Shown: positions 20,031 through 34,200 of the stretch, piece after piece
Layout of the letters: each line of letters opens with the position of its first letter
How positions within the stretch are numbered: position 1 is the first letter of the stretch
NCBI RefSeq assembly: GCF_028583425.1
Contig: NC_072794.1
Location: forward strand, 23,929,232-23,993,231
Length of the DNA stretch: 64,000 bases
Source of the DNA: Eublepharis macularius
Taxonomy: Eukaryota; Chordata; Lepidosauria; Squamata; Eublepharidae
Direction: 5' to 3'
Translations under genes and position numbers: made by a program
The notes under the pieces: generated by a model
What the model saw: the letters and a program-made list of their open reading frames with translations, nothing else
What the model was told of the DNA's origin: nothing
The model's database searches: none

Positions 20031-20691
20031 TCACTGATACCAAGAAGACAGTTTGCAAACATACTGGCATGCCATATTTGACACGGTTTGACCCTTCCCC
20101 TGCTGTAATATTTAAATATTTGACTGCTATGATACAATCTTTTCTACCATAATAGAATTTGACAGGGTAACATGCAGCAGTAATAGGATTTGAGCGGCTT
20201 GTGAGGTCTCCCACCTGCTAAACTCAAAACAGTTAAGCCATGCAAACGTCTTTTAAAGGAATTTTGAGGTTAAAAAATTCACATTCCAAATGTGAACTGC
20301 AAGATGGGAACATTTAGTTCAGCTCCAGGGTTAATAAATCTGAGGAAGGGAGGCTCACGTCGAGAAGAGGGAACTAGCCGGAATGGGATGCTGCCAAACA
20401 ACAGGTTATGAAAATCCCCTCCAGGGATGGCAAATACTGAAGGAGGAGGCCTGCTGGAAGGGAGGCTCCTCCTATATTTCCAAGGCTGTCCTCTAATAAC
20501 AGGGATAAAGCTTGCCAGAGATTTCCTCTCGTATTGATCCCATTCGCTGCCAGAGAGCTGACAGACCCGGCCCCCAGGAGAAGTGGAGCACCGGACAAGA
20601 AGAAGTAAGAGGGTATCGGGAGGCTCTGGCGGTGGTGGGGAGCTAATGCAAGAGACGTGACCAGTGTGGTGATCGAATGCAAGGATCCAAA
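20031..20691. other. Intergenic, nothing recognised
   Basis: An ORF of 139 codons on the minus strand (20279-20698) has no recognisable domain. No repeat ends seen. Lying about 1.5-2 kb upstream of the FMO start codon, it could contain promoter or the non-coding first exon, but I see no proof. Confidence 0.3.
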
Positions 20692-21116
20692 GGGCCAAGC
20701 TAGACGTGCAGGTTTTTAAAGAGTTCAGGTTTCTGCAGCCAAACAGAATTCAGGTTTCTGCAGCCAAACAGCAGTTAAAAAGTAAATGGCTGTTAAAAAA
20801 TAAGAGAGAGCCCAAATGGACGCTATGGGGGAAGGAGGGGTTCCTCCCTTTCCCCTCAAGTCATTTCCCCATGTCCCAATTCCCACCCCCCTCCGTTTTT
20901 ATTACTCCATCTGGAGGAGGAAAACCAGGGGAAAAACTCTCTCCCATGCTGTTTTGACAGAGGGAAATGGCTTGAGGGGGGAGGAAGGAGACCCTCCCCT
21001 CCACGCTGAGGCATTCTGAGGCCATTTAGGATCTCTTTTATTTTTAACAGCTATTCCCCAAAGCTGCTGTGCAGCTGCAGGGAACTCTTTTAAAATCTGC
21101 ATGCCTAGCTTGGCCC
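20692..21116. mobile_element. Foldback element related to family D (425 bp)
   Basis: GGGCCAAGCTAGACGTGCAG at the left and CTGCATGCCTAGCTTGGCCC at the right are near-perfect inverted ends. Inner arms include AAATGGCTGTTAAAAAATAA / TTATTTTTAACAGC. A family C element is inserted just beyond its right end. Confidence 0.7.
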
Positions 21117-21120
21117 TATG

Positions 21121-21381
21121 CAGGGCTTTTTTTCAGGGGGAATGTGGGGGAACGGAGTTCCGGAACCTCTTGAAAATGGTCAGATGGCTGGTGGCCCCGC
21201 CCCCTGATCTCCAGGCAGAGGGGAGTTTAGATTGCCCTCCGCACCGCTCAGCGGCGCAGAGGTCAATCTCATCTCCCCTCTGCCTGGAGATCAGGGGGCG
21301 GGGCCACCAGCCATGTGACCATTTTCTCCGAGGGCAACCCACTGAGTTCCACCACCTCTTTTCCCAGAAAAAAAAGCCCTG
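21121..21381. mobile_element. hAT-like foldback MITE family C, copy 2
   Basis: CAGGGCTTTTTTTC left end, AAAAAAAAGCCCTG right end, 8-bp target duplication GCCCTATG on both sides (21113-21120 and 21382-21389). Confidence 0.9.
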
Positions 21382-21389
21382 GCCCTATG

Positions 21390-22096
21390 AATTAGAGGAC
21401 TTATTATATTAAAGACTTATACGGAAATAGGCAGTTGCAGCTTTTCATGGCATGGAGGTAAAGAAAAGCACCTGGTAGCTGACCATCCCATTATGTCTAT
21501 TAAAAGGACAGGGCATTTTTTCCTCTCCCGCCAGCTGGCAACCACAACGCAGCTATTCTGTTCCTATCAATGCCTTTGTTGTCAAAGGCCTTTGGCAACA
21601 GGGTTCCATACTAGCTTTGGGCCCTGAATGGAGCAGGGCTAACTGGAATTCTTGGCATGCTCTTTTCTGGGCGTTTCCCTATTGGGAGGCTGCACCCGCC
21701 CAGATTCTTGCACCTTCTTTAAAACCCCTTGCAGGGCAAAACTAAGAGGCTGTGTAAATATAGGGAGCAATCCTAAGCAGATCTGTTCAGAAGCAACTCC
21801 CATTATATTCAATGGGGCTTCCCCCCCCCCCGTAAAGCGGTTTTAGGATTGCAGCCTTCGTGCAGGCTGTTTCCTGCACTTGAGCCCCTGCAGACTTTAG
21901 AAACAAGACAAGAGCTATGAGCGAGAAAGGCATTTTTCATGTATGCTGCATCACGTGTGGTCTGTATTTATGTATGAATGATAAGAGTCAACATGTGCTA
22001 TGGCTCTGAACTGGGTCTGGCTCCTGCAAACTGGTCTGTGTACAGGCCCAAAGGCATGCCAACTGAGACATGTTTGTGCAATTCCCCCTGCATTAG
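21390..22096. other. 5' flank or intron 1 of FMO; no exon 1 recognised
   Basis: Mostly unique-looking DNA directly upstream of the first coding exon. No TATA or initiator arrangement I would trust. A C run lies near 21821. Confidence 0.35.
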
Positions 22097-22237
22097 GAGG
22101 TCACCATGGTGCAAAGAGTTGCCATTATTGGAGCTGGGGTGAGTGGCCTGGCGTCCATCAAAGCCTGCCTGGAAGAAGGACTGGAGCCCATCTGCTTTGA
22201 GAGAAGTGATGACATTGGGGGACTCTGGCAGTTCACA
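22097..22237 (+). CDS. FMO3: FMO exon 2 (first coding exon)
   Basis: The acceptor CCCCCTGCATTAG ends at 22096, the start codon at 22106 sits in a strong TCACCATGG context, and the donor is ACA|GTGAGT. It encodes residues 1-44, including the first Gly-rich FAD loop, and ends in phase 0. Nine untranslated bases precede the ATG. Confidence 0.92.
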
Positions 22238-25200
22238 GTGAGTGTGGCTGTATCATAATTACTGATCTGTATCCTGTTTTCCCTCATGAATTGAACACAC
22301 ATCCCCACTCTATTCAGCTGGTGTAATTTATAGTTGCCAGCCAAGCCTTGCAATCTGCAGGAGACTGGGGGCAGAGACATGGGTATTGTTCTATTGCTCT
22401 ATTAAAGCTATCCAGTCTTTAATTTTAAGCTCAGCTAATGAGGCCCTTCTCTAGATTCATGTAGGATTATCATCTACAACAATCGGGGCCTTCTCTGTTG
22501 TAGCCCCAGAGCTGTGGAATTCTTCATGTATTAATCTGTTTCAGAGGACAGGAAAGAAATACAACTACTTGCTAGTAGTTTAGTTTAGTTTAGTTTAGTT
22601 TAGTTTAGTTTAGTTTAGTTTAGTTTAGTTTAGTTTAGTTTAGTTTAGTTTAGTTTAGTTTAGTTTAGTTTAGTTTAGTTTAACCCACCCTCCACACAAG
22701 TGGGCTCAGGGTGGGGTACAACAGTCATAAAATACAATCGCATAGCAGATTCTACAATAAAATTCAGCAACTAAAATTATATATATACAAAAACTTGATA
22801 TAGTTTTTGTATATATAGTAGTATATAAACAATACTAACTAATGGTAATGTAGGTTGTGTTTTGATACTGATACTATGCATACAATCTAAAAAATGTAGC
22901 ACTAGTAGTCTGACTAGTATTTAGTAGCAAAAGCAGTCTTGTGAGGAAGTCTAGCCTTAGGATAGTAGCAGCAGTTTGTGGCTTGCAGCTGGCACCCTGC
23001 ACACACAGTTTATGGAAATTTTAAATTCACAAGCTAAAGTAAAGGTTAAAAAGAAAAGTGGGCACTCCTAGATGCTTGTCGTAACAATTCCTGGAGAGGC
23101 CATGAAAACCATATATTTTTTTCCTAGTTAAAAAAGCACAGCTGCTAAACAAAGGTTTTTTTTCTGTTTTCTCTTTTCATCACCTATGAATAGCCTCCTG
23201 TCTTCTGTTCTCTGATGGTTACACAACCTTCTTAGCAATTTGCAGAATATGAATCCAAGCGCAAATGGATCAGATAACGCTAAATGTTGCATGAGCGGGC
23301 AAGAAGCTGCCTTAATCTTTAGAAAGCTTCGAAATTTGGTGGTCATTTTCACACCTTACAGTACAATCCCATTCAGAGTTACTCTGCTCTAATAAGCCCA
23401 TTGGTTTCACCGTGTCAGTGTAGGGTTTCTCAAATATTTTTGAATTTGAACTCTCTCTCCTTTTTTTTTTTGCCCAGTACAATTTAAACACCTGGACAGC
23501 AGGTGAAAGTGGAGAGATCCTCTTATGGAATTGTGAGCAAGTAGCCAGCAGCTGTATGTCAGGAGTTGCGCACTTGGACAATAAATGCAGCACTCGCATT
23601 AGCACAAGTGGGCTCTGATTGTCCCCTGAAGACATGCACAGGGAATAGTCATCGCTAGAACGAAGTAGAGAATCTTTGAGATCCCTTCTCAACTCATGTT
23701 GGGAATAGGCATGCTGCTATCTTTGACGTGAGCCAAATTGACAGGCAAACGTCCCTTGTTCAAACTCTCGTGCTTACACACCAGTAGAGGTGGGCACGAA
23801 CAGCAATACAAACAAAAAAAAGGCACAAACAGCCCGGTCAGCTGTTCGCGAGAAAGCTGTTCGTGAGGCCCCGTTCTGACAAACGTGTTCATTCCAAGCC
23901 CTCTTTGTGGTGTTCATCAGCCGTTCGTCAAGCCAGACACTCTGTTACCTTTCAATCAGTTTCGTTGGCAACAGTAGGCACGGACTTTCTGAACTCTGTC
24001 TGGACTCCTGTTGCCCTGGAAACCTCAATCTAAGCCCAGGGGCACTTCACCCCCGACTCAGCCGCTTGTCAGGGAAAACCCTGACAGCAGCTGAGTGCAG
24101 CCTGCCGGAGTGAAATGCTGCACAGCAGCAGCAGGGAGAGGGACACTTCACCCCTGACTCAGCCACTTGTCAAGAGTTTCCTGACAAATTCTCTTCCCCT
24201 CCCTTCAGCCGGCTGGAAGGAGGGAGACTTTGAAGGGAAGGAGGTTCCCCATGCCATTTGCAAACGGCACAGGGAACTTTTTTCTCTTCCAAGTCTCCCC
24301 CCTCCCTCCCACGAACAGCCAACCACGAACATGTTCGTGAATAGGGTCATGTTTGTGGTTGTTCGTGATTCCCTGTTTGTGGATGGCAACGAACAATGAA
24401 CATCGTGTTCAGGTTTTTTTTCCTGTTCTTGCCCATCTCTACACACCAGGCGAACTCCTCATGGGATCACCTCAACAATTTGGACTGAAATTCTTTGCAG
24501 TTCATCTCATTGAGCCTGTGCAGCTGGATGAATCCTGAACATGATCGACATAGGAGGTGCTAGTTGTTGTAGATTTTCCGGGCTGTATGGCCGTGGTCTT
24601 GGCATTGTAGTTCCTGATGTTTTGCCAGCAGCTGTGACTGGCATCTTCAGAGATGTAGCACCGAAAGACAGAGATCTCTCAGTGTCAATGTGTGAAGAAG
24701 ATGTTAGCAGGTAATTTATAGCAGGTGGGTTTGGGCTGAATCATCCTGTATGAGTTTCCCAGGGTGTAGAATGCTAATGGGGGGAAGCTTCACTATATCC
24801 TGAGGAGGTTCTTTTGCCTATGGATTGGTGGTTGATATGCTAATCTTATCTGCAGGGCTATTGTAAGATGTAGAGTATTTTGTTAGTCTTGTGTTTTTCA
24901 GGACTGGAAACCATGCCCTATTCTTTCTAAAACTCTCTTATTTCCTGTTGAAATTGTGCTTATGCTTATGAATTTCAATGGCTTCCCTGTGCAATCTGAC
25001 AAAGTAGTTGGATGTGTTGTTCAGTATTTTAGTGTCCTGGAATAAGATATTCTGTCCTGTTTGAGTTAGGCTATGTTCAGCCACAGCTGAATTTTCAGGT
25101 TGGCCATGTCTGCACTATATTGACACTGAGAGGATGACTCAGCCCAAACCCACCTGCTATAAATTACCTGCTAACATCTTCTTCACGCATTGACACCCAG

Positions 25201-28200
25201 AGATCTCTGTCTTTCGGCGCTACACCTCTGAAGATGCCAGTCACAGCTGCTGGCAAAAAATCCTGAACTACAATGCCAAGACCATGGCCACACAGCCCGG
25301 AAAATCTACAACTTAATGTTCTCCGGCTGTGAAAGCCTTCGACAATGTATAGGAGGTGCTTTTTGTGCCTATGCAGTCAGCAGAATCTAGTCATAATGCA
25401 GTGACTGCAAGAACAGATCACAAGTTCAGCTAAGTTTGTGCATTGGCACACGGGTCACTTGCGCACAGGATGTTTGCCCTGGCGTGGATGGTATTGAGAA
25501 GCAAGTTTTTTCTTGCTTCCCCACAGCCTCCCCAGGTATCCCCTCATCTTTCCTGTGATGTTTCTCACGCTTGCTTTGCTGCAATGTTTTGGAAAAGACC
25601 ATATACATCTGAGTGGGCTGCAATGTGATTGAGAAAGTCTGGATTTTCCTAGCCTTGCCCACATTGGTGCCATTTTCCTTGGCCTAGTCATATAACAACG
25701 ATATATGTTATATCAAAATGGCAATGACTGATTTTTTAAAAAACCCTCCAAACAGATCTCTGGTGGTGAAGGGGTGGTCAGTGCAGTGACCAGGGCAGGG
25801 GAAATGCAGGAAAACTCAGCATGGGGGATGCCAGGTTACTGCTGCATGGCATTGTAACAACAATGGAGAAACCACCACAAAATGTTGCCAGGTAGAACAG
25901 ACCACGAGTGGTAAAGTGGTAAATCTCAATTTAAAAATCTCAGGTGGTGCTTTTTCCATTTAAAACTCGGAATCAATAGCAGATGGGGGATGGGGGATGG
26001 TGTCCATTGCAGGAAAGTAATCTTGCAAATGGGCACGGATGGGCACATCTAGCTCATCCGAATGCAAGCCAAAACAGGAGAGGTTTAACCATAACTATTT
26101 GAGATGACAGATCAATGGGGGACAACTCATAACAGAGTCCATTACTGCCCCATCTAAAGTCAATAGAGCAGTCCAAAATACCATCCTTACCAACTAGCGT
26201 CATCCCTTTCTCTTATTTAAGTTCTGTTTTCAGTTTGTTCTTCTTAGGTGTTTGACTGTGGCATTCATACGGTTGCCAGCTCCAGGTTGGGAAATTCCTG
26301 GGGAGTTGGAGGATGGAGCCTGGGGAAGGACCTCAGCAGGGCATAATGCCATAATGTCCTCCAAAGCAGCCATTTTCTCCAGGGGAACTGATCTCTTGTC
26401 TGGAGATCAGTTGTAAGTCAGAGAGATCTCCAGGCCCCACCTGGAGGCTGGCAACCCTAAGCATTCATGTACTGGCCCAAGGCAGCCACTAATGGATGCT
26501 TGGGTGTCATTCTCATTTTGATGACACACAACTGCAAAGCTATGGACGATTCCAAAGTGCTGACTCGGCTTCTCACTTGCTCCGTTTCATCACACACAAA
26601 ATACCAAAGTCAGTATTTTATGCCCACCTGATACTCCAAACAGCACAGCAACATGGGAATGCTGTTATCAGGTCCCATAAGGTCAGCACTGAGGCATTTC
26701 CTCTATCTATCTGCAAATAGAGATCATCCACCAGAGCAGCCAATGATGTCTCAATCCCAAAGCCTGGCCTGAAGCCACATCGAAAAGGGTCAAAGGCAGA
26801 TGGGTCATCCAGGAATATTTGAAATTGCTGTGCCCCGGCCTGCTCAGTCACCTTCCTTCAAATGGTCCGGTTGAAACTGGCCTATGACTAGCTGAGTCAT
26901 TCATTGGCAGTAAGGGCTTTTTGCAGCAAAAGGAATGTTATAATATTCGCTGTAGGGGGTGTATGAATGTGGCCTTTTCAAAAAAGGTTGCTCTTGCAAG
27001 TTGTTGTATTCTGCCTGTTTTTGTTACTGGTCTCCCCAATTTCTTTGTTTCACTTGTGCCTTTTCATTAATTTATTTGCAAAATTTATAATTATTTTAGT
27101 TACAAAATTTATACCCCAGCTTTCTGCCCCTTTCCACCATGTATGCTCTACAGGAATGCAAAAGTAATATTAGAAATGTATCAATTTAACAGGCAACATT
27201 AACACGAGAAATAAAAAATGGCACGACAATAAAAGCTCGTGGATTTGATTTGCATTCCAGTGAAGCACAATCTAGGGCTGCCAAGCTGTGCCAGGCAACC
27301 GGTGGGAGGTTCGGGGTTGGAGACGGGGCGGGGGGGGGCATGACTTTGTGTGCGCCACCATGTCACTTCCTGGTTATCACCCTAAGTGACGTAGCAGCGC
27401 AGCTATCTTTTTAAAATTTTTCTCATGCCGTGGGGAATGGCAGCTGAGAGTGGGTTAGCCCACACCAGAGGAATAGTAAGCCTAGCACAATCGAAACATA
27501 CCTTTTAGCCTCAAACTGGCAAAGGTGAAGATTTAAAAATTATGACTGAAGTGTGGGACAAATAAAATGTTAGCATTTGCTGTTCAATTCTTACTTAAAT
27601 TATCTCAAAATGGCTACTTGCCCGAGGTTCCAATTCTCTGCTGGCGTTCCACAGTATTTCCTTCCTCTGTGCATCCTCTTGTGGAATACTTCGGTTCTTA
27701 CTCTTATTCTAACAGATGAGTGATTCCACACATGTTGGATAATGCACTTCCAATCCTCTTTATAAATCATTTGGAATGGATTTTTGTTTGTGCGGAACAA
27801 AAAAATCCACCTCAAACAATTGCTAAAGTGCCTTGAAAGTGCATTATCCAATGTGTGCGGAATCAGCCCATAAGAGAGAAGAGGGATAGTCTCCAGGGCC
27901 TTCGCCGATCAAAATCTTTGAGGCAAACTAGTTTCTCTCAGCTCAAGGCGTTGCTCTGTTTACGTCCTTCTGTTGCAGTGGCTCACTGACTCAAGTCATC
28001 TGCTTTACAGAAGCAGTTCTATTGTTTCTACTTTTGGTATGATGAAGTTAAGGTTATGTGATATAAACAGCGCATAGAAAAGGAGAGTGATATGTGAAGG
28101 ACCTGGCATAAAGTCAGATTGATGGAGCGTGATTTTCTGTTGATTGTTAGCAACTGTTACCCAAAGCCAGGGAGCAAAAGGAGAAGGGTAACAACAAACA

Positions 28201-31200
28201 CTAGAAGTTCTACAAACAGGTCAACTTCCGGGAAACAGAGGGCCAAGCTAGAAGTGACGAGTTACACTTGAATGGCAAGTGAACAGACTCATTCCTCCCT
28301 GTTCACTTGCGCTCGTGGAGTGCAAGTGGAGTGCAAGTGCAGCCCAAGTGAACAGGGAGGAATACATGTGAGTCTGTTCACTTGCCATTCAAGTGTAACT
28401 CGTCACTTCTAGTTTGGCCCAGAGATACCAGTGGCCTGTTTCCTGAGGGTCAACACAACCTTATAAGGAGACCTTAGAACAGACTGTCCTATTTCATTGG
28501 GAGAAAGCTGAACCCAAATTTCAAGTTAACAATGTCAGGATCTCCACTTTTTTCTGCAAAGGATTCCCTACTCTGTCTTCTCCTCTAGGATTCTGCTGTG
28601 GATGGCAGAGCCAGCATTTACCGCTCGGTGTTCACCAACTCCTGCAAAGAAATGACGTGTTTCTCAGACTTCCCTTTCCCAGAGGATTTCCCAAACTACC
28701 TGCACAACACCAAGCTTCAGGAATATATCCAAATGTTTGCCAAACACTTTGACCTTGTGAAATACATCAAGTTTAAGGTAAGAAGAGCCAGCAGGTGGGA
28801 CGTTGGGTTCTGTGCTGGGCACTATATGCCTGGCTATTGCATGTGGATGATTCAGACGTTGTGATAGTTAGCCCTTGTTGAAACCACTATTTTTATTAAA
28901 ATCAAAAAGAGTCCAGTAGCACCTTTAAGACTAACCAATTTTAATTATTATAGCATAAGCTTTCGAGAATCAAGTTCTCTTCATCAGATGCCTGATCAAA
29001 ACTGGGCAGATACTCCTCTGGCACTATTTTTATTTGATTCGATGATGTAGGCTTGAGCTGCCACTAGTTTTCTGCTTGTGGCACTGCTGGGGATGTAATG
29101 GGGGACAAAAAGGAGGAGGAAGAGCTTAGATGGAAACTGCGGAAGGCAAATGCCTCCCTAAACTGACTTCAGTTCCATTACCACCAGGGCTTTTTTTCTG
29201 GGAAAAGAGGTGGTGGAACTCAGTGGATTGCCCTAGGAGAAAATGGTCACATGGCTGGTGGCCCCGCCCCCTGATCTCCAGACAGAGGGGAGTTTAGATT
29301 GCCCTCTGCACTGCCGAGCGGCGCAGAGGGCAATCTAAACCCCCCCTCTGTCTGGAGCTCAGGGGGTGGGGCCACCAGCCATGTGACCATTTTCAAGAGG
29401 TGCCGGAACTCTGTTCCACCACGTTCCAGCTGAAAAAAAGCCCTGATTACCACCATACTTCAGCTTCTGCTTTCCTTCTGCTTAATCCCCAGCCACCACA
29501 ATAACTCTGAAAAGGGGAGACCCTGGGCTTTTCCGCACACTTGATTTATTCCTAATTTTCTTAGCAGTTGACCTCCAAAGATTGGAATCGATTTGAGTAT
29601 GGTTCTTCCACATGTCTGCCCTCCTCCTGCATTTTTACAGTTATATAATTGGTTTATTTTGTTCTGCCTGTGCCTTAAATCCTCAGGATTTTCAAGTGAG
29701 AGTGCTCTCATCATCGGTGGCCTTATCAGTGATGCCATAGCACACGCACCTTTTTAAAATTTTTGTGTATGCTTATATTGACAGATCCATATAAGGGCTG
29801 AATTTTTTTTAAAAAAAATGATTGAAAATGAACACATGGAGAAATCTTTGCATGGGGAAGTCTAAAAGAGGATCAACTCCACCACCCACACCTAAGTTCT
29901 CCATCCCCATCCAAACTGGCAAGCCCTGTCTGGGCTAACCCAGAGCCAGGGGAGGGAGGCTGGCACCAGCAGGTCAAACTGACGGTTGTCGGGACGGAGC
30001 CCAGAGCAGCAGTGGCCACGTGCTTTCCAAAATGGGCTGCTTTCTCTGGCACCGGAAGTGGCCACTCCCCCTCCCCTAGGCTGTCAGGGCTTTTGCCATT
30101 TTTAAAGGCTATAAAGGAAAAGGCATATATCCTCATGGAAAAGGCTAGAGAGTCCCTTTTTTAAGTGAAAGCTGGGAATTCAGAGAACCTGCGGCACCTT
30201 TTATTCCAATGTTAGGTTGATCTATCAATATGAAATTGACAATTACAACATTATTATTATTACAACATTAGGTTGATTATGAGGGGATTTTCGCCCAGAA
30301 GCCCAATTTTGGGAGACCCAGCCTAGGATTACCAGCTCCTGGTTGGGAAATTCCTAGAGATTTGGGGGTGGAGCCTGGAGAGGGTGAGGTTAGGGGCGGG
30401 GAGGGACTTCAGCTGGCTGTAATACCATAGAGACCACCTTCCAAGGCAGCCATTTTCTCCAGGGGAACTGATCTCTGTGGCCTGGAGATCACTACCTGGA
30501 GGCTGGCAACCCTACCCCAGACCAGGACCTCACTCAATCAAGGCAAAAAGCATTGGCAATGAAAGCATTGGCAAGGCAATGGAAAAGTTTGTTAGAGAGA
30601 ACTCAAATAAACTGATGCACTGCAGATCTTCCTTATCAAAGTGCATGCTTCACAGGGCAGGCACCCTGATTTATATCCACTTCAGAACAAAGCCCATTAC
30701 AAGATGGTTTAAAAAGACATACATGCTTAAGTCAATCATTTCTAAAAAGTTAGCAGGTTGTAAAGCGAGAGGGGTGACATTTAATGGCTCTGCAGTGCTT
30801 CTGTTACCTTTAGGGCACCTAGAGGGGCACATCTGTGAGATCAGTGAGTGACGCTGGCATAGAAAGGCAATAATAGCTAGGCCTGCTAGAAACCGCATCC
30901 TGTTGTAAATTCAAAATACTCCATTATCTCACTTATTTTTACCCTATGTTGCAATTTCTACAGAGGGGACATTTGAAAGTAGGTAAAAGGTTAGAGGCAG
31001 CTGGATAGAAAAGAGTCCAGTAGCAGCTTTAAGACTAACCAACTTTACTGTAGCATAAGCTTTCGAGAACCACAGTTGCATCTGACGAAGAGAACTGTGA
31101 TTCTCGAAAGCTTATGCTACAGTAAAGTTGGTTAGTCTTAAAGGTGTTACTGGACTCTTTTCTATTTTGCTGCTACAGACTAACACAGCTAAGTCCTCTG

Positions 31201-34200
31201 GATCTAGAGGCAGCTGGGACTCCGAGACTAAATCCCAGAATGCCTTTTGAGAGAACCAAACTTTTAGAACAGAAACATCAACCAAGTGCATAGCTAAATA
31301 AAATCCCTTAATATAACTCCCCCCCTTGAGTCCTCAGCTGACTCAATTAAAGCTCTTAGTAATTGTCAACAGAATTCAAAAAATATTGGCCAGTTGTTCC
31401 CAACATATGTGGGCCTTGATGCTTTCCCATATATCAAAAAATATTGGCCAGTTGTTCCCAACATATGTGGGCCTTGATGCTTTCCCATATATCAAAAAAT
31501 ATTGGCCAGTTGTTCCCAACATATGTGGGCCTTGATGCTTTCCCATATATCAAAAAATATTGGCCAGTTGTTTCCAACATATGTGGCTGTTCATGTCTTC
31601 CCATATATCCGTGCCACAGGGTTACACAATAAGAAAAATAACAGACCCCGCGACAGTACATATCAGAATTGATCCAAGTACAAGGAGCTATTTGAAGAAA
31701 GGGTGCAACCATCCATTAAAATCAGGGCTTTTTTTGAGCCAGAACGTCCTGGAATGGAGTTCTGGCACCTCTTTAAAATACCCACGTGACTGGTGTCACT
31801 TGGGTATGTTTAAAATGTCCTGTTTTGGCCATTTTGGGCCCATTTAGTGCCAGGATCGGGCCAGTGCCCAGCGGGGGAGGGTTCCCCCCCTGGCAGCAAC
31901 CTGTTCCAGCCATTTCAGCCCCGAGCCGGGCCATTTTGGTGCCGTTTGGGCCATTTTGGGCCCATTTAGGGCCCAAAATGGCTCATACCGCTGGGCAGGG
32001 GGCAAATTTTGGCCATTTGGGGCCCATTTCAGGCCAAAAATGGCCAGCATCGGTCCTGAAACGGCCAGTATCGGGACCCTACAGAAAACAACAAAAAGGC
32101 AACAGGAAGGACTGGCACACATACTAAATACAAAGGTCCCTCTTCTCAAAACAGGAACAGCAGTCAACAATTCAGCAAGTAAATATATTAAGCTGTAGAT
32201 CAATTTCATACAAAGTGCAAAGTGCAAACATTCTAAGTAGCAATAAATATATTTTCACAAACTACATACAACTGTACAAAGCATTTATATATACACATAC
32301 TCCCATCGGCTGTTAGAGTAAAGAATAGGGGTGTGCAAGCCAAAAATTTTCGGCTATAGCCGAAAGTAGAAAGCCGAAAGAAGATTCTCTATCGTTAAAG
32401 CCGAAAGCCGAAACAAGAATCTCTTTCGGCTTTCGACTTTCGGGATTCTTTCGGCATTATTTCGGCATTCTTTCGGCTTTTTTCTATGGGAAAATGCCTC
32501 CGTCTTCCAGGACGCCTGGAGGAGGCATTTTCCCACCAAATAAGCCCAAAATTGGTGGGGACCTTCCTCTAACCCTTCTCTAACAACCACCCAAGTTTCA
32601 GACCGATTGGACTTTGGGGGGCCATGTTATGGCCCCCCAAAGCAGGCCCCCCATCCTCCCATAAGAAAGCGAAGGAGCAGCATATTGTTAGCATGCTGCT
32701 GCTGATCTTTCTTCATTATTTCCTATGGGGAAAAAATGAAGAGGCAGGCTTCCTTTGCCAGGGGTGGCATTTTGCATGCAAAATGCCCCCTTACCCTCAG
32801 GGGCCCTTCTCCCACCCCTCCTCCCACCCCCCACCAAGGCTCAGCCTGCTCCCACTTGGGGGGGCCATTTCATGGCCTCCCCAAGTAGGTGCTCTAATCT
32901 CTACCACTGACAGCTGGGGGAGGCTTGTGTTGCCAGGGGTGGCATTTTGCATGCAAAATGCCCCCCAACCCTCTGGGGCCCTTCTCCCACCCCTCCTCCC
33001 ACCCCCCACCAAGGCTCAGCCTGCTCCCACTTGGGGGGGCATTTCATGGCCTCCCCAAGTAGGTGCTCTGCTCTCATCTCTACCACTGACAGCTGGGGGA
33101 GGCTTGTGTTGCCAGGGGTGGCATTTTGCATGCAAAATGCCCCCCAGCCCTCTGGGGCCCTTCTCCCACCCTTCCTCCCACCCCCCACCAAGGCTCAGAC
33201 TGCTCCCACTTGGGGGGGCCATTTCATGGCATCCCCAAGTAGGTCCTCTCAGCCCCTAAAGTCCACCCCTTACAGCCCCACACAAACCCAATTCCCCCCC
33301 AGCTGCCACACACAGACCCAAATCCCCACATTAGCCCCTCACAGACCCAAATCCACCCCCACCTGCCCTACACCCATAACCCCAGGAACAGGCTGGCAAA
33401 GGCCAGCCCTCTCCCTTTGTTCCCTATGCTGGGAACTTCTAAACTCTCTTTCCCTGGGCAATTCTGCACAGCCCAGGGGTGCCACAATGGTGGGCACACT
33501 TCTGAGTGGCAGCTGGTCCCTGTGAAAGAGCACCTGAACCACAGACACCCTCCCTCAAATTCCCCCACCACCTACAGAGATGGCTGGCCAGCCAGCCCCA
33601 TTGTTCCCTATGATGGGAACCAACTGCACAACAAAGAATAAAACAAGAACAACACAAAATAAAGTTTTAAAAAAATTATTTTCTCCCTTCCAAAGTACAA
33701 GTAGGCAAAGCATTATGACACATTACACCAGCAGTCCCCCACACAGAAAAATTAAAACAAAACTCACTTAACATCAGAGAATCACAAAGCATGATTCCTG
33801 TCAAAAACACTTTATTTCTTGAACAGCTTTAGGTTACACAGCAGGGGGGAACACCAAAGGGCATGGCAGCACTATCTTACACAAAAATAACACAACTCAC
33901 TTAACATCAGAGAATCACAAAAACACAATTCCTGGCAAAAACACTTTATTTCTTGAACAGCTTTAGGTTACACAGTAGGAGGGCACAACAGGGCATGATA
34001 GCAATGTACTACAAAAAATAATACAACCCACTTCACCGTTTTTGACAGCAATTGTGTTTGTGTGATTCTCTGATGTGAAGTGAGTTGTGTTATTTTTGCG
34101 TAGTACACTGCTTTCCTGCTCTGCGGTGCCTTCCTACTGTGTAACCTAAAGCAGTTACAGAAATAAAGTGCTTTTGACAGCTATTTTTTGGGGTGATTCT

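Larger units (their letters stand above)
22238..28588 (+). other. FMO intron 2 (6.35 kb)
   Basis: GTGAGT to CTCTAG. Contains an L2 scrap, a (TTTAG)n tract, a hAT MITE, a short Penelope-like element, a family A MITE, an L2-like RT fragment, a family E MITE and a D' foldback. Segments 22850-23776, 25361-26260, 26871-27720 and 27865-28239 hold nothing I recognise beyond fragments. Confidence 0.85.
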
